From Lachnospiraceae bacterium (GTDB lineage: Bacteria; Bacillota; Clostridia; Lachnospirales; Lachnospiraceae): a stretch of 64,000 bases of DNA. Below are positions 9,162 through 18,515 of the stretch, piece by piece. The position numbers and the translations under genes were made by a program. The stretch is from contig JAIEFE010000008.1 in NCBI GenBank assembly GCA_029067085.1, forward strand, positions 1 to 64,000, in the 5' to 3' direction. How positions within the stretch are numbered: the stretch's first letter is position 1; the number at the start of each line of letters is the position of its first letter. The notes beneath the pieces are model-generated. The model was not told where the DNA came from and ran no database searches. It saw nothing but the letters and a program-made list of their open reading frames with translations.

Positions 9162-11453
9162 TTACCTGTCCTTTTTCTTACCCAGCCATCTGGCTAACAT
9201 CTGATGCAGCTGCTCAATGTCCAAGGGCTTCGCCATGTGTTCGTTCATGCCGCAGGCCTTAGACTTCTGCACATCTTCCAGAAAGGCGTTAGCCGTCATC
9301 GCTATGATGGGAATGTCCCTGATATCCTTCCGTTCCATCGCCCGCAGTGCGCTGGTCGCCTCGTATCCGTTCATCACCGGCATCTGCAGATCCATCAGAA
9401 TCAGATCATAATAATCTTTCTCTGAGGCCTCCACCATCTCCACAGCTTCTTTCCCGTTTTCAGCCGCTTCCACCATGGCGCCCGTCATGGAGAGAATCTC
9501 CATAGCGATCTCCCGATTCAGATCATTATCTTCCACCACCAGAATCCGTCTGCTGCTATAGTCTGCTTCCTCAATCTGCTCCAGCGTGCGCTCCGGAGCA
9601 GGCGTGCTTTCTCTGTTATCCGGCTCAGGCTCCTGATATTTTAAAGGAATGGTGATCGTAACGATCGTTCCCTCTCCTGGCTCACTCTCAATCTCAATAT
9701 CTCCGCCCATCATCTGAATGATATTCCGACTGATCGTCATGCCAAGTCCGGTACCCTGAACCTTGCTGATCCGCACATCCTCTGCCCGCTCAAACGGATC
9801 ATAAATATGCTGCAGAAATTCCTCCTCCATACCGATGCCGTTATCCTTGAACACAAATTCATAACAGCCGATCTGCTCCTGCGTGGAGGGCTTCTCCGTG
9901 ATATGTATACTGATCGCGCCACCCTCCTGGGTATATTTTACAGAATTGCTCATCACGTTCGAGAACACTTGTTGCAGCCGCAGCACATCGCCCCGCACAT
10001 TGGTATTTTGAATGTCCTTCACGTGAAATTCTATCTTTTGTTTTTTCTCGCGGGCAGTCGCAGACAGCTTTTTCACCATATTCTCAACAAAATCAAGAAT
10101 ATTAAAATCCACTTCCTCCAAAGTCAGAGTACCCGACTCGATCCTGCTCATATCAAGCACTTCATTGATCAGGGAAAGGAGGTGTTTGCTTGCAGCCGAA
10201 ACTTTAGCCAGACATTCTTCCATCCCGTCAGGATCACGGAGTTTTGTGCCTGCAATGGCAGTCATACCTATGATCGCATTCATGGGTGTTCGAATATCAT
10301 GCGACATTTTGGATAGAAACTCCGTCTTTGCGAAACTCGCCCTGTCTGCTGCCTCATAAGCTTCCAGAAGCGCTTTTTTTGTTTCTCTGTCCTTTCTGCG
10401 AATATCTGTGATATCCTTGGCATTGTTGAGGGCCAATATATCGCCGCTGACACCGTCCTTGGTAAGCAGGATCGTGTGTCTTAAAACCTCAGGCTGTCCG
10501 TCTGAGCCCGAAGCTTCGATCTCCATGATCAGTTCGTTCTCTCCCCGCTCATAGGCCTCCAGCAGATGCCTCGTATTGATCGTCTGCACATAGACCTCCC
10601 TGTCCTCGGGGAAGACACGTTCCTTACTCCATTGCAGGAAAAAATCATCCGCATTGCAGGGAGCCTGCATTCCCATCCGGCCCAGCACCGGTTCCATCTG
10701 ACCGTCTATCATCTCATAAAACTCTTCCTCGATCAGATTTTTCGATACATTTACATTAAAAACAAAAACCGCTTCGGAAACGATTGCCTGTCTGTACTGC
10801 TCCTCCGCACTCAGCGTCCGGCGCAGCATATGATTTGATTTCCGAATCTTTGCGTTGGCTTCCTCCAGCTCTTTTTTGGCCTGAACCAGCTCCGCGTTTG
10901 TACGAAGCAGTCGATCCGTCATCTCCGTTTCCTTTGATTTTTCCTCGGAAATATTTTTCACATACCACATGACTCTGGCATTTTCCGCGCTGAAGTTCTC
11001 TACGGGCACTAACTCTGTCCGCGCCCACTTCCACTCACCGCCCAGAAAACGCAGATAATTGAAGTGCAGAGAGGGACATCCGTCCAGAAAGATCTGTTTT
11101 AAGTTTTCCGCTGCCATGATCTTCTTGAAATTTTCCCGATCATCTTCCGCAACATGGTTGTCCGCACAGGAGAGGATCGTCATGCGGTAATCACCATGAA
11201 ACCGCTCCACCTCCAAGGCTTCACTCTCCATAAACTTCAGATTCACGATTGTATTTTTTTCAAGATCGATGGCGCTGATTCTGAAATAAGCGTCCTGAAG
11301 CATCCGAATCGCTTCTTCATAGAAGCCGCCGACCACGCTCTCATCCACATTCCTGCTGCGCATGTCCACGACCTTATCCTGATTATCTTCTAAAAGATTC
11401 TCTTCGTTCTGAGCAAAATCGAGTTTCTCCCGGCAAAACGAGCGTTTGGACAT
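9162..11453 (-). CDS. Cytoplasmic hybrid sensor kinase with C-terminal receiver
   Basis: A 763-residue protein without membrane segments. Two PAS-like sensory regions (about 45-180 and 230-365) are joined by a coiled coil (about 180-225). A HisKA box (SKMSHDIRTPMNAIIGM, about residue 390), a HATPase domain and a receiver (about 640-760; acceptor Asp in LILMDLQMP) follow. The order matches hybrid kinases that normally pass phosphate to an HPt protein; none is seen nearby. It starts 46 nt after the OmpR-type regulator with a strong AGGAGG SD, so both are probably co-transcribed with the chemoreceptor and the 185-residue membrane protein. It ends in a clear terminator. Confidence 0.9.
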   Translation of the reverse strand: MSKRSFCREKLDFAQNEENLLEDNQDKVVDMRSRNVDESVVGGFYEEAIRMLQDAYFRISAIDLEKNTIVNLKFMESEALEVERFHGDYRMTILSCADNHVAEDDRENFKKIMAAENLKQIFLDGCPSLHFNYLRFLGGEWKWARTELVPVENFSAENARVMWYVKNISEEKSKETEMTDRLLRTNAELVQAKKELEEANAKIRKSNHMLRRTLSAEEQYRQAIVSEAVFVFNVNVSKNLIEEEFYEMIDGQMEPVLGRMGMQAPCNADDFFLQWSKERVFPEDREVYVQTINTRHLLEAYERGENELIMEIEASGSDGQPEVLRHTILLTKDGVSGDILALNNAKDITDIRRKDRETKKALLEAYEAADRASFAKTEFLSKMSHDIRTPMNAIIGMTAIAGTKLRDPDGMEECLAKVSAASKHLLSLINEVLDMSRIESGTLTLEEVDFNILDFVENMVKKLSATAREKKQKIEFHVKDIQNTNVRGDVLRLQQVFSNVMSNSVKYTQEGGAISIHITEKPSTQEQIGCYEFVFKDNGIGMEEEFLQHIYDPFERAEDVRISKVQGTGLGMTISRNIIQMMGGDIEIESEPGEGTIVTITIPLKYQEPEPDNRESTPAPERTLEQIEEADYSSRRILVVEDNDLNREIAMEILSMTGAMVEAAENGKEAVEMVEASEKDYYDLILMDLQMPVMNGYEATSALRAMERKDIRDIPIIAMTANAFLEDVQKSKACGMNEHMAKPLDIEQLHQMLARWLGKKKDR

Positions 11454-11499
11454 CCTTTACCTCCTGCCATACGAGTCAGTCCACCTGAACCCTTATGAC

Positions 11500-12177
11500 C
11501 TACTCTTCCTCAAACTTATATCCCATTCCCCAGATGGTCTTGATCAGGTTGCCCTTTTCTCCCATCTTGTTTCTGAGTTTTTTCACATGCGTATCTATCG
11601 TTCTGGCATCCCCAAAATAATCATAATTCCATACACTGTTCAATATCTTTTCCCGGGACAGAGCAATCCCTTTATTCTCCATGAAATAGGCAAGCAGTTC
11701 GAATTCCTTATAGCTCAGATCGACGGCCTGTCCCTCTATGGTGACACTGTGCGCCTGCTTGTCAAGGCAGATCCCGCCGGCCTCCACGATCGTCTCCACA
11801 GCCGCCTGACCGCTCCTGCGCAGGATCGCCTCCACCCGCGCCACCAAAATCTTAGGGCTGAATGGCTTCGAGATGTATTCGTCAACGCCCAGTTCAAAGC
11901 CCATGAGCTCATCCCGCTCGTCCGCTCTGGCAGTCAGCATGATAATGGGTACTCCGGAGTATGCGCGGATTTCCCGACATACCTGCCACCCATCCATCTT
12001 CGGCATCATCACATCCAGGATTACCAGATCGATATCATTCTTTTCAAAAAAGAGGTCAAGTGCCTCTGCGCCATCCGCCGCCTCCACAACCTCATAATGG
12101 CTCTTCACCAAAAAATCCCGGACCAGCTTGCGCATACGACTCTCATCATCCACTACCAGGACCTTTGATTTCTCCAT
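11500..12177 (-). CDS. OmpR/PhoB-family response regulator
   Basis: The start at 12177 (MEKSKVLVVDDE) is preferred because the receiver begins there and AAGGA precedes it; the track start adds 22 unlikely residues. The 225-residue protein has a receiver domain (Asp in LVILDVMMP, Lys in YISKPFSP) and a C-terminal winged helix (about 130-225, with the typical RTIDTHVKKLR recognition region). It should bind DNA when phosphorylated. Its neighbours are a hybrid kinase and a chemoreceptor rather than a classical membrane kinase. The VanS-like kinase at 1164-2642 is the only stand-alone candidate partner in the window, so pairing is uncertain. Confidence 0.92.
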   Translation of the reverse strand: MEKSKVLVVDDESRMRKLVRDFLVKSHYEVVEAADGAEALDLFFEKNDIDLVILDVMMPKMDGWQVCREIRAYSGVPIIMLTARADERDELMGFELGVDEYISKPFSPKILVARVEAILRRSGQAAVETIVEAGGICLDKQAHSVTIEGQAVDLSYKEFELLAYFMENKGIALSREKILNSVWNYDYFGDARTIDTHVKKLRNKMGEKGNLIKTIWGMGYKFEEE

Positions 12178-12196
12178 ACGCTGTCCTTGCCTTTCC

Positions 12197-12754
12197 TCAT
12201 TGTAACCCTTGCGCGTCAAGCTTTCGTTTCGCGTCCCGCACATCCTGCTCTCTCTGGATCAGTTCCTGTTCCCACTCCGAATACTCGTTCTCTATAGCCT
12301 GTCTGTAATTGATGATATTCGGTATATCGGTATTCCAGGCAAACAAAACCATGAGCGCCACCAGAGCGACCAGCACAATATTGACTAAGAGCGAGGCCAG
12401 AAAACGCCCCTGATATTCCGGGTGTCTCTGCGCAACGCTCAGTCTGATCGAGCGGCTGTTCGCCGTCTTGTTACTAAAAGTCGCGTAGAGCGGCACCGGA
12501 CGCACCTTATCCGCCGGCACGCCCCACTTTAACAGTTCCCGCTGCATCTTCTGCAGATAGCTGAAGCCGATAGGTGTCAAAAAAACCCGGTTATCCACCG
12601 CCCGATTATAGACAAGCAACACGTTCTGCGGGCGTCGATAATCCAGATTCTGTTCCAGATTCTCGATTTTTTTCAGTTCCATTCTGGCTGTCTCGGCATC
12701 AGCCACCGTAGCAAACCGATACCCCTCAACAACCAGATCATCCTGCTTCTCCAT
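12197..12754 (-). CDS. Uncharacterised single-pass membrane protein
   Basis: A 185-residue protein that I do not recognise. The N-terminal 110 residues are soluble and mixed alpha/beta. One hydrophobic segment (about residues 121-143) follows, then a highly charged helix (about 155-185) that looks like a short coiled coil. It lies 20 nt after the chemoreceptor and 19 nt before the response regulator, so it is likely co-expressed with them and may be an accessory to that signalling set. No signal peptide or enzyme motif is visible. Confidence 0.7.
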   Translation of the reverse strand: MEKQDDLVVEGYRFATVADAETARMELKKIENLEQNLDYRRPQNVLLVYNRAVDNRVFLTPIGFSYLQKMQRELLKWGVPADKVRPVPLYATFSNKTANSRSIRLSVAQRHPEYQGRFLASLLVNIVLVALVALMVLFAWNTDIPNIINYRQAIENEYSEWEQELIQREQDVRDAKRKLDAQGLQ

Positions 12755-12774
12755 AACATCTCTCCAAAAATCTG

Positions 12775-14478
12775 TCAGATCTTGAAAATTTCCATATTTT
12801 TCTCAAGATTGTTTGCAACATCCCTGAGACTGTTTGCATTCTCGGAAATATTACCTACAATGTTGCTTACCTCCGTGACGGAAGCGGATGTCTCCTCCGT
12901 ACTTGCCGCATTCTCCTCGGCTATCGCCGTCAGGTTCTGTACCACGTCCACAACGTTAACTCTGGCCTCGTCCAGCTTTCTCGTCTTATCCGAAATTCTC
13001 TTCACGCTCTCAATAGAGGAACGAATCCCCTCGCCGACCTGAAGAAATCTCTCGTTGGTGTGTCCCACACTCTCGTTCTGACTCTCCATGATCCGCTTCA
13101 CATCTTCCATCGTCTCCACGGATTTCTGTGAATCCTCAATCAGGGAGTCTATGATATTCTCTATCTGACGGGCAGAGTCATTCGACTGCTCCGCAAGCTT
13201 CTGAATCTGACCGGCTACCACCGCAAAACCTCTGCCCTGCTCGCCTGCTCTTGCTGCCTCAATGCTTGCATTTAACGAGAGAAGATTTGTCTCTTCCGCA
13301 ATGGAGGTAATGAGCGACGTTGCCTCTCTGATCTTCATGGCAGATTCGTTTGTTGTGTTAGTCTGTTCATAGATCACATCGATGGCACCCCTGGCCTCAT
13401 CGTTTATCTTCGCGAGATTTTGCAAAGTAGCAAAAGCTTCCTCGCTGTAGCGCTGCATAGAGTTGGCGTTATCGATCATCTCCGTTACTTCTCTCGTCGT
13501 CTCCTCCACCATATTGCCCATCAGGATCACATTTTCCTTGGCTTTCTGGGTCTCATCCGCCTGCGAGGATGCGCCGTCGGAGATGTCCGACACGGCTTTC
13601 TCCACCTGTTCCACCGTGGTAGCGGTCTCAGTAGCATTGGTATTCAAGGTGTCAGAGGCCGCAAAAAGCTGCTGACTCTGCTCCCGTAATTCGGAGACCA
13701 CATCCGCAAGCTGTCCCCGAAGCTCTGCTACCGCCCGGCTCATCTGTCCCGTCTCATCGTTACGGGCAGTCAGTCTATCCTGTCCTTCAATCTCCGAAAA
13801 ATCCATGTGCGCCAGACGGCCCACAATATTCGTCACCTCCAGAATGGGCTTCACGATCTTGTTCACAATAAAAAATCCTATGATACTGGCAATGATCACT
13901 AAAAAGATCGTACAGAACACCCCTATGATCGTCACACGACGCACTGTGCTCATCAGGTCGTCCTGATCTGCAGACACCACCAGAATACAGTGTCCCTTCT
14001 CTGTCACATAGTAAGCCGCATACTTCATCGCGCCCTTAAACTCGTACTCTACCACCTCGGGTTCCGGCACTTTCCCCGCCTGCAGCTGCCCCACTACATT
14101 TTTTACCACCGCATTCTCAACAGGCTGTCCCACCTTTTCCTTTGTGGGATGGTAAAGCATAGTACCGTCTTCCGATACCAGATAAGCGTAGCTGGACGCC
14201 ACGCCTTCCAACCCTACATCCCCGATGACATCACTCAGACTGGAGTAGCTCGTTGCCGTGTTATAGCCTATCATATCTAACTGATCCTGAACCTGTTCTC
14301 CATAAGCCAGCGCGAGATCATAAAGATAATTTTTGTTAAGATCGATCAACGGAATTCTCAGATTTCTTATTAAAACGATGGACAAACAAACGGCTAAGAT
14401 CGTCATCGAAATCACCAACACTCCGACTATCTTAGTCCTCACAGACTGAAACAGATTCTTTCCCTCATTTTTCTTCAT
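12775..14478 (-). CDS. Methyl-accepting chemotaxis protein
   Basis: The ATG at 14478 has GGGGAGG 7 nt upstream and is preferred to the track start 13 codons earlier. The 567-residue receptor has a membrane helix (about 13-38), an sCache-like extracytoplasmic sensor (about 40-180), a second membrane helix (about 183-208), a HAMP domain and a long cytoplasmic signalling coiled coil. The hairpin tip reads [19 protein letters not shown], which contacts CheA/CheW in this family. No che genes are near, so it must feed a chemosensory array encoded elsewhere. The following genes encode a membrane protein, a regulator and a hybrid kinase. Confidence 0.93.
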   Translation of the reverse strand: MKKNEGKNLFQSVRTKIVGVLVISMTILAVCLSIVLIRNLRIPLIDLNKNYLYDLALAYGEQVQDQLDMIGYNTATSYSSLSDVIGDVGLEGVASSYAYLVSEDGTMLYHPTKEKVGQPVENAVVKNVVGQLQAGKVPEPEVVEYEFKGAMKYAAYYVTEKGHCILVVSADQDDLMSTVRRVTIIGVFCTIFLVIIASIIGFFIVNKIVKPILEVTNIVGRLAHMDFSEIEGQDRLTARNDETGQMSRAVAELRGQLADVVSELREQSQQLFAASDTLNTNATETATTVEQVEKAVSDISDGASSQADETQKAKENVILMGNMVEETTREVTEMIDNANSMQRYSEEAFATLQNLAKINDEARGAIDVIYEQTNTTNESAMKIREATSLITSIAEETNLLSLNASIEAARAGEQGRGFAVVAGQIQKLAEQSNDSARQIENIIDSLIEDSQKSVETMEDVKRIMESQNESVGHTNERFLQVGEGIRSSIESVKRISDKTRKLDEARVNVVDVVQNLTAIAEENAASTEETSASVTEVSNIVGNISENANSLRDVANNLEKNMEIFKI

Positions 14479-14577
14479 ATTTTTTCCTCCCCGGGCAGCG
14501 TTTACTGTCCACGGCAACCATATCTTTGGCTACAATACATTTCCTTTATTTTACCACCAAAAGAAAACTCTGTACAG

Positions 14578-14611
14578 AAAAAAATACCGCATTTGAAATC
14601 ATCAAATGCGG
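14578..14611 (-). terminator. Intrinsic terminator of ssrA
   Basis: On the minus strand a perfect 10-bp stem (CCGCATTTGA/TCAAATGCGG) with a 5-nt loop is followed by TATTTTTTT. It lies about 30 nt after the mature 3' end of tmRNA. Confidence 0.9.
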
Positions 14612-14643
14612 ATTTGAACGGTGTTCGACCGTTTTGATTACAG

Positions 14644-14989
14644 TGGACCAGACGGGAGTCGAACCCGTGTCCAAAAGCCCATTCCCTGTCCTTCTACTAT
14701 CATAGTCCGTCATTTCGGATCACTCCACATTCCCTCACCCGGCAGGAGACAGACACCCCACCGCGCTCAGTAGCCTCTGATACGCCCGCGGGTTAGAGGC
14801 GTCACCCGCGTCGTTTCCTACAAAGTCGATGCCCGGATCTTAATGTGTAGGTGCACTAAGGCGGACAGCTGCCCTTAGGCAGCGAATGCTAAATTATCTT
14901 CAGCGTTTATATTTAGGTTTGCGATTTGACGCATCGCCTGCGGATAGCTTCTCCAGCTGCAAGACCCCTGTCGAAACCTTGACTGGCCC
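14644..14989 (-). ncRNA. ssrA: Transfer-messenger RNA (tmRNA)
   Basis: The 5' end GGGCCAG pairs with CTGGTCC at the 3' end to form the acceptor stem, and the 3' part contains the T-arm GGTTCGACTCCCGTC typical of tmRNA. The early segment AAGGTTTCGAC is the conserved 5' tmRNA motif. The internal tag frame (14875-14922) encodes ANLNINAEDNLAFAA followed by TAA. The final AFAA is compatible with ClpXP/ClpA-type degradation signals. CCA is not encoded after the discriminator A. It lies 45 nt after smpB, its protein partner, and has its own TATAAT box. tmRNA and SmpB rescue ribosomes stalled on broken mRNAs. Confidence 0.95.
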
Positions 14990-14995
14990 TTATTA

Positions 14996-15001
14996 ATTAT
15001 A
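14996..15001 (-). promoter_or_regulatory. -10 box of ssrA
   Basis: A perfect TATAAT on the minus strand ends 6 nt before the predicted tmRNA 5' G. No good -35 hexamer is seen at 16-18 bp; TGGGAC is the closest. ssrA can therefore be transcribed independently of smpB. Confidence 0.5.
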
Positions 15002-15034
15002 ATATAGCACAGGTATATGTCCCATGCAATCTTT

Positions 15035-15499
15035 CTATAAATTTTTGATCTTAAACTCCCTCTCATGCTCTCTGCGGATATCCTTCTTCGCAATATCCTG
15101 GCGTTTGTCGTAGAGTTTTTTACCCTTTGCCAGACCGATCTCTATCTTTGCTCTGCCATCCTTAAAATAAACCTGCAGCGGAACGATCGTGTAGCCCTGC
15201 CCGCTCATATCGCCTGCAAGCTTCCTGATCTCCTGCTTATGCAGAAGAAGCTTTCTGGGACGCAGGGGATCCTTATTAAAGATGTTGCCCTTCTCATAGG
15301 GGCTGACATTCATGCCGTAGACATAAGCCTCCCCGTTTTCAATTCTCACAAAAGCCTCCTTAATACTGCACTTCCCAAGGCGCAGAGACTTTACCTCCGT
15401 GCCGTGAAGCGCAAGGCCTGCCTCGTACTTTTCCTCTATAAAATAATCATGGTAAGCCTTTTTATTGTTGGCCACCAGTTTCATGGCTTCCTTTGCCAC
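15035..15499 (-). CDS. smpB: SsrA-binding protein SmpB
   Basis: A 154-residue protein of normal SmpB length. The conserved [20 protein letters not shown] segment, the GTEVKSLR motif and the basic C-terminal tail ([19 protein letters not shown]) are all present. It binds tmRNA and occupies the decoding centre during trans-translation. Two starts compete: GTG at 15499 (SD GAGGG) and ATG at 15484 (SD AAAGGA); both leave the core intact. The order secG-smpB-ssrA is normal for Firmicutes, but rnr (RNase R), often found between secG and smpB, is absent here. Confidence 0.96.
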   Translation of the reverse strand: MAKEAMKLVANNKKAYHDYFIEEKYEAGLALHGTEVKSLRLGKCSIKEAFVRIENGEAYVYGMNVSPYEKGNIFNKDPLRPRKLLLHKQEIRKLAGDMSGQGYTIVPLQVYFKDGRAKIEIGLAKGKKLYDKRQDIAKKDIRREHEREFKIKNL

Positions 15500-15550
15500 C
15501 CTCTCACCCTCTTTCCAACCTGTTATCCTGCATCGGGCGCAAGTTCACAT

Positions 15551-15585
15551 AAAGAAAGCACCCTTACCTGTGCAAGAGTGCCTTT
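15551..15585 (-). terminator. Hairpin terminator between secG and smpB
   Basis: On the minus strand AAAGGCACTCTT pairs with AAGGGTGCTTT (one bulged G), followed by CTTT. It is a moderate terminator that could reduce readthrough from secG into smpB. Confidence 0.55.
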
Positions 15586-15597
15586 CTCTTCAGAATC

Positions 15598-15837
15598 CTA
15601 GAACAGTGTCAGGTTTAAGACGACTGCCAAAACCATGAACCCGACTGCAAGTCCCGTTGTGATCTTTACAAGCTTTCCCTCCATGGAGCGTCCTTTATTC
15701 TTGCCCCAGTAGGTTTCCGCCGCACCGCTGATCGCTCCCAGACCTGCTGCCTTTCCCTCCTGCATCAGTACCAGTATGACCAAAGCCACACAGATTAAAA
15801 TATAAACGATTGTCAATATAATCCGCAATGCTCCCAT
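15598..15837 (-). CDS. secG: Preprotein translocase subunit SecG
   Basis: A 79-residue protein with two membrane helices (about 5-27 and 57-77) joined by the conserved LMQEGKAAGLGAISGA loop and a YWGKNKGRSMEG segment. This is the standard SecG layout. SecG is the small accessory subunit of the SecYEG channel. A hairpin terminator follows, then smpB. Confidence 0.95.
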   Translation of the reverse strand: MGALRIILTIVYILICVALVILVLMQEGKAAGLGAISGAAETYWGKNKGRSMEGKLVKITTGLAVGFMVLAVVLNLTLF

Positions 15838-15941
15838 GTTATCCTGTTTCCTCCTGAATGTGCATCACACAAAATTCCAAACAAACCACATGATACCACA
15901 ATCTTTCTCATTGTGCAATACCCAAAATCCGTGTATGATCC

Positions 15942-17453
15942 TCACTCGTTCCGTCCTGAGATGGCTTCTTTTTGATAATATTTCGCCATACTCTTATTCT
16001 TCCAATCTCCCTGATCCTCTTCGATATCGCTAAAGAACAACAGATACGGTTGCGTGCGCAGCCTCGGAAGTGTGATCTCATCCGCCTTTGCTTCCCGCAC
16101 CATTCTTTCTCTCCCTCTCGTTTCCTCCCCATAGGCGGCAGCTTCACCGCTTACAAGGGAGCAGATAGCAGACGTGCTTGTAAAATAATCAGGATTTACC
16201 TTGGTATACATAGCTCCAATCACAACGCCGAAAAGGAGAATCCCAACCAGATACTGCAAGGTTTCTTTTCTTTCCAGACAGCTTACGCCGTTTTCTTTCC
16301 CCTCTGCTGCGCCTCCGTACCATGCTTGCCACTTTCTGAACATCCATCCCATGCAGTAAAACAGATTTCCTGCCAGAAGAAGCAGTGAATCTAAAAAAAT
16401 GATATTAAAGACCCTGCCACCGCCCGGTATCCCTGTCGCAAAAAGACTGGGCGTAAACATGGCCGATAAGATGCCGTAAGAATAAAAGACGACGAGCAGC
16501 GGCGCCGGATAAGAAAAACGCTTCCCGACCGCTTTGACAGCCTCCCACAAAAAGGGCACGAGCGCCAGCGCAAAAAGTAGATGAGTCCATTGAAACCAGC
16601 TGTGCAGAAGATATTCCGTACAATAATAGAACGACCGAAGAATGGATTTTATAACGCCGGGGCGCATCAACATCTCCTCTTGCCTGACAGCATTCCCCGG
16701 AGCAAGTGTATTCACAAGAAAGGCCGCCGTAAAAAACAGAAAGGGAACAAGAAGGCGCACGACTTTTCTTTTCTGCCCTGCCGCTGCCAACAGCACAAGC
16801 GCCGTCACAAACAAAATTCCCGTGATCAATGCCGTAATATAGTTGCTGCCGCCTGTAAAAACTGCGAGCAGGCAGGATAACACCATCCTTCTTTTCCTCT
16901 TTTCCTCCTCTTTCAAAAGCAGGACGAGCAGTCCGCACAGAAACAGCGCCATACAATGCGACAGCATATATTGAACTGCTCCGTTATACCAAAAAAATCC
17001 CTGAACCTTATCGATCATACACTGCACTGCAAAAAGAAGATACAGCATGGATACACATAGAAATACCGACTTGCGTGCATGGATCACCCTTACCATGACC
17101 GTATATAACAAAAATAGAGTGGAAGCACAGAGCATTCCGATCATAATAAACGGAACAACAGCATACAACCCCCATATTCCGGGCTGCAGCGCCATGAAAA
17201 AATTCGTGAAAAAAGTCCCCTGCCAAGTCTGCCATCGATCCGCAACGGTAACGCATGCACCTTCTATCACACGGAACACAGAATGTGTCTTTTCCCACAC
17301 AACATGACAGTAAGCACTGTAACCATAATCGTCCGCCGCCGGATAATCATAAACACCCACCCCCAGAATGGGAATCATGCTCAGCACAAAACAAAGGACA
17401 AGCAACGCCGCTATCTTTGTTTCCCAACTGTACTTTTTCAAATCTATTCTCAT
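15942..17453 (-). CDS. Polytopic membrane protein, DUF6056-like
   Basis: A 503-residue protein with about ten to twelve predicted membrane helices. The first external loop carries YPAADDYGYS and WQGTFFTNFF, which fit the DUF6056 family as I recall it; these proteins resemble membrane glycosyltransferases with an acidic motif after TM1. The C-terminal 90 residues are soluble. RBS is AAGGAGGT. The function is not known; a role in cell-surface polysaccharide or teichoic acid decoration is only a guess from topology. It appears to be transcribed alone or after the LRR gene 85 bp upstream. Confidence 0.7.
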   Translation of the reverse strand: MRIDLKKYSWETKIAALLVLCFVLSMIPILGVGVYDYPAADDYGYSAYCHVVWEKTHSVFRVIEGACVTVADRWQTWQGTFFTNFFMALQPGIWGLYAVVPFIMIGMLCASTLFLLYTVMVRVIHARKSVFLCVSMLYLLFAVQCMIDKVQGFFWYNGAVQYMLSHCMALFLCGLLVLLLKEEEKRKRRMVLSCLLAVFTGGSNYITALITGILFVTALVLLAAAGQKRKVVRLLVPFLFFTAAFLVNTLAPGNAVRQEEMLMRPGVIKSILRSFYYCTEYLLHSWFQWTHLLFALALVPFLWEAVKAVGKRFSYPAPLLVVFYSYGILSAMFTPSLFATGIPGGGRVFNIIFLDSLLLLAGNLFYCMGWMFRKWQAWYGGAAEGKENGVSCLERKETLQYLVGILLFGVVIGAMYTKVNPDYFTSTSAICSLVSGEAAAYGEETRGRERMVREAKADEITLPRLRTQPYLLFFSDIEEDQGDWKNKSMAKYYQKEAISGRNE

Positions 17454-17538
17454 CCTGAAATTACCTCCTTACAAATCTGTGATAAATCTATCCGGAAATC
17501 CGTGCAGCCAATCAGTTTCTCCTTGCAGTGTCACTTTG

Positions 17539-18453
17539 CTACAACGCAAACGCTGCAAAAGCATCCTCTGTTTTCCGCTGACTGTCATGATACCGCATCA
17601 GGTATGCTTTCATCTCCGCATGCCGCTCTCCCATATCCTCCATCATGCCCGGAAAATTCTCCTCCGTGACTCCGCCCAGCTGCGTCAACAGCTCATAAAA
17701 CTGCCGTTCATCCCCGTGTTCCTCCAGGATCACACGCCAAGTCTCCTCACTCTCACACCCTTTCACATGGGATAACAGGTAGGCCGCAAGCTCCTCTCGA
17801 AAATCCTCTTTCAGTCCGTGATCGCGGAAAAGCCGCAGCATTGCCAGCCTTACCTTCTCCCGTCTCTTCTGCTCCATGTAATAGCCGATGTCAGTGTCCC
17901 TGCTGCCGCAGTCCTCCTCGCCGCACAGGAGCATTTTGGAAAAGCCGTCGTTGTCCGCCAGCGCCATCCGTGTCTTCACTCTGGCATCAAAGGCAGTCAG
18001 CCAGTTCTCGCTCCCTGCATTCTCCAGATCAAACAGATAGGCGGCATCCAGAAGCCCCACAGTCGCTGCCAGCAGATAAGAAACGTCATCCTGCGTACCC
18101 TCCCTGTCTGCGATCTGTGAGAGAGCCGGGCATTCCCGGAACACCCCCTGTCCGATCTCCAGTCGCTTGTAAGGCAGCGTCACCTTCTCCAGTCTCCCGC
18201 AGTGTGCAAAGGCCCAGTCCCCGATTCCCGCAAGCGTTTCCGGCAGTACGATCTCTCGCAGCGTCTTATTGCTCAAAAAGGCTTTCTTGCCGATCCAGAC
18301 CACCGGAAAGCCCTCTACCTGCTCCGGGATCACAAGCTCGGCGTCCCGACCGCTGTAGGCAGCAACCACTGCGATACCTTCCAGAATATCATACCGTATG
18401 CTGCCCTGCGCTGTGCTCTGTTCTCTTGTCTCCATAACAGTCTCCGTTTCCAA
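17539..18453 (-). CDS. Leucine-rich repeat (BspA/LRR_5-type) protein
   Basis: A 304-residue protein without a signal peptide. Residues about 20-115 contain LRR_5-like repeats of the BspA type (IPEQVEGFPVVWIGKKAF, IVLPETLAGIGDWAFAHC). The remainder is helical, charged and of unknown fold. It follows the MoxR ATPase/VWA pair by 62 bp on the same strand and so may belong to that unit, perhaps as a protein-binding subunit. A second in-frame ATG six codons downstream is also possible. Confidence 0.7.
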   Translation of the reverse strand: METETVMETREQSTAQGSIRYDILEGIAVVAAYSGRDAELVIPEQVEGFPVVWIGKKAFLSNKTLREIVLPETLAGIGDWAFAHCGRLEKVTLPYKRLEIGQGVFRECPALSQIADREGTQDDVSYLLAATVGLLDAAYLFDLENAGSENWLTAFDARVKTRMALADNDGFSKMLLCGEEDCGSRDTDIGYYMEQKRREKVRLAMLRLFRDHGLKEDFREELAAYLLSHVKGCESEETWRVILEEHGDERQFYELLTQLGGVTEENFPGMMEDMGERHAEMKAYLMRYHDSQRKTEDAFAAFAL

Positions 18454-18515
18454 ATCATTCCATCACAAATGTTATTTTTTCAGACACGATGTTCCTGTTC
18501 CAAAACCGATGTCTG

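Noticed and set aside
11446-12168. 240-residue + strand ORF opposite the response regulator
   Set aside because: The minus strand encodes a clear receiver plus winged-helix protein; the + strand product has no recognisable domain or SD.
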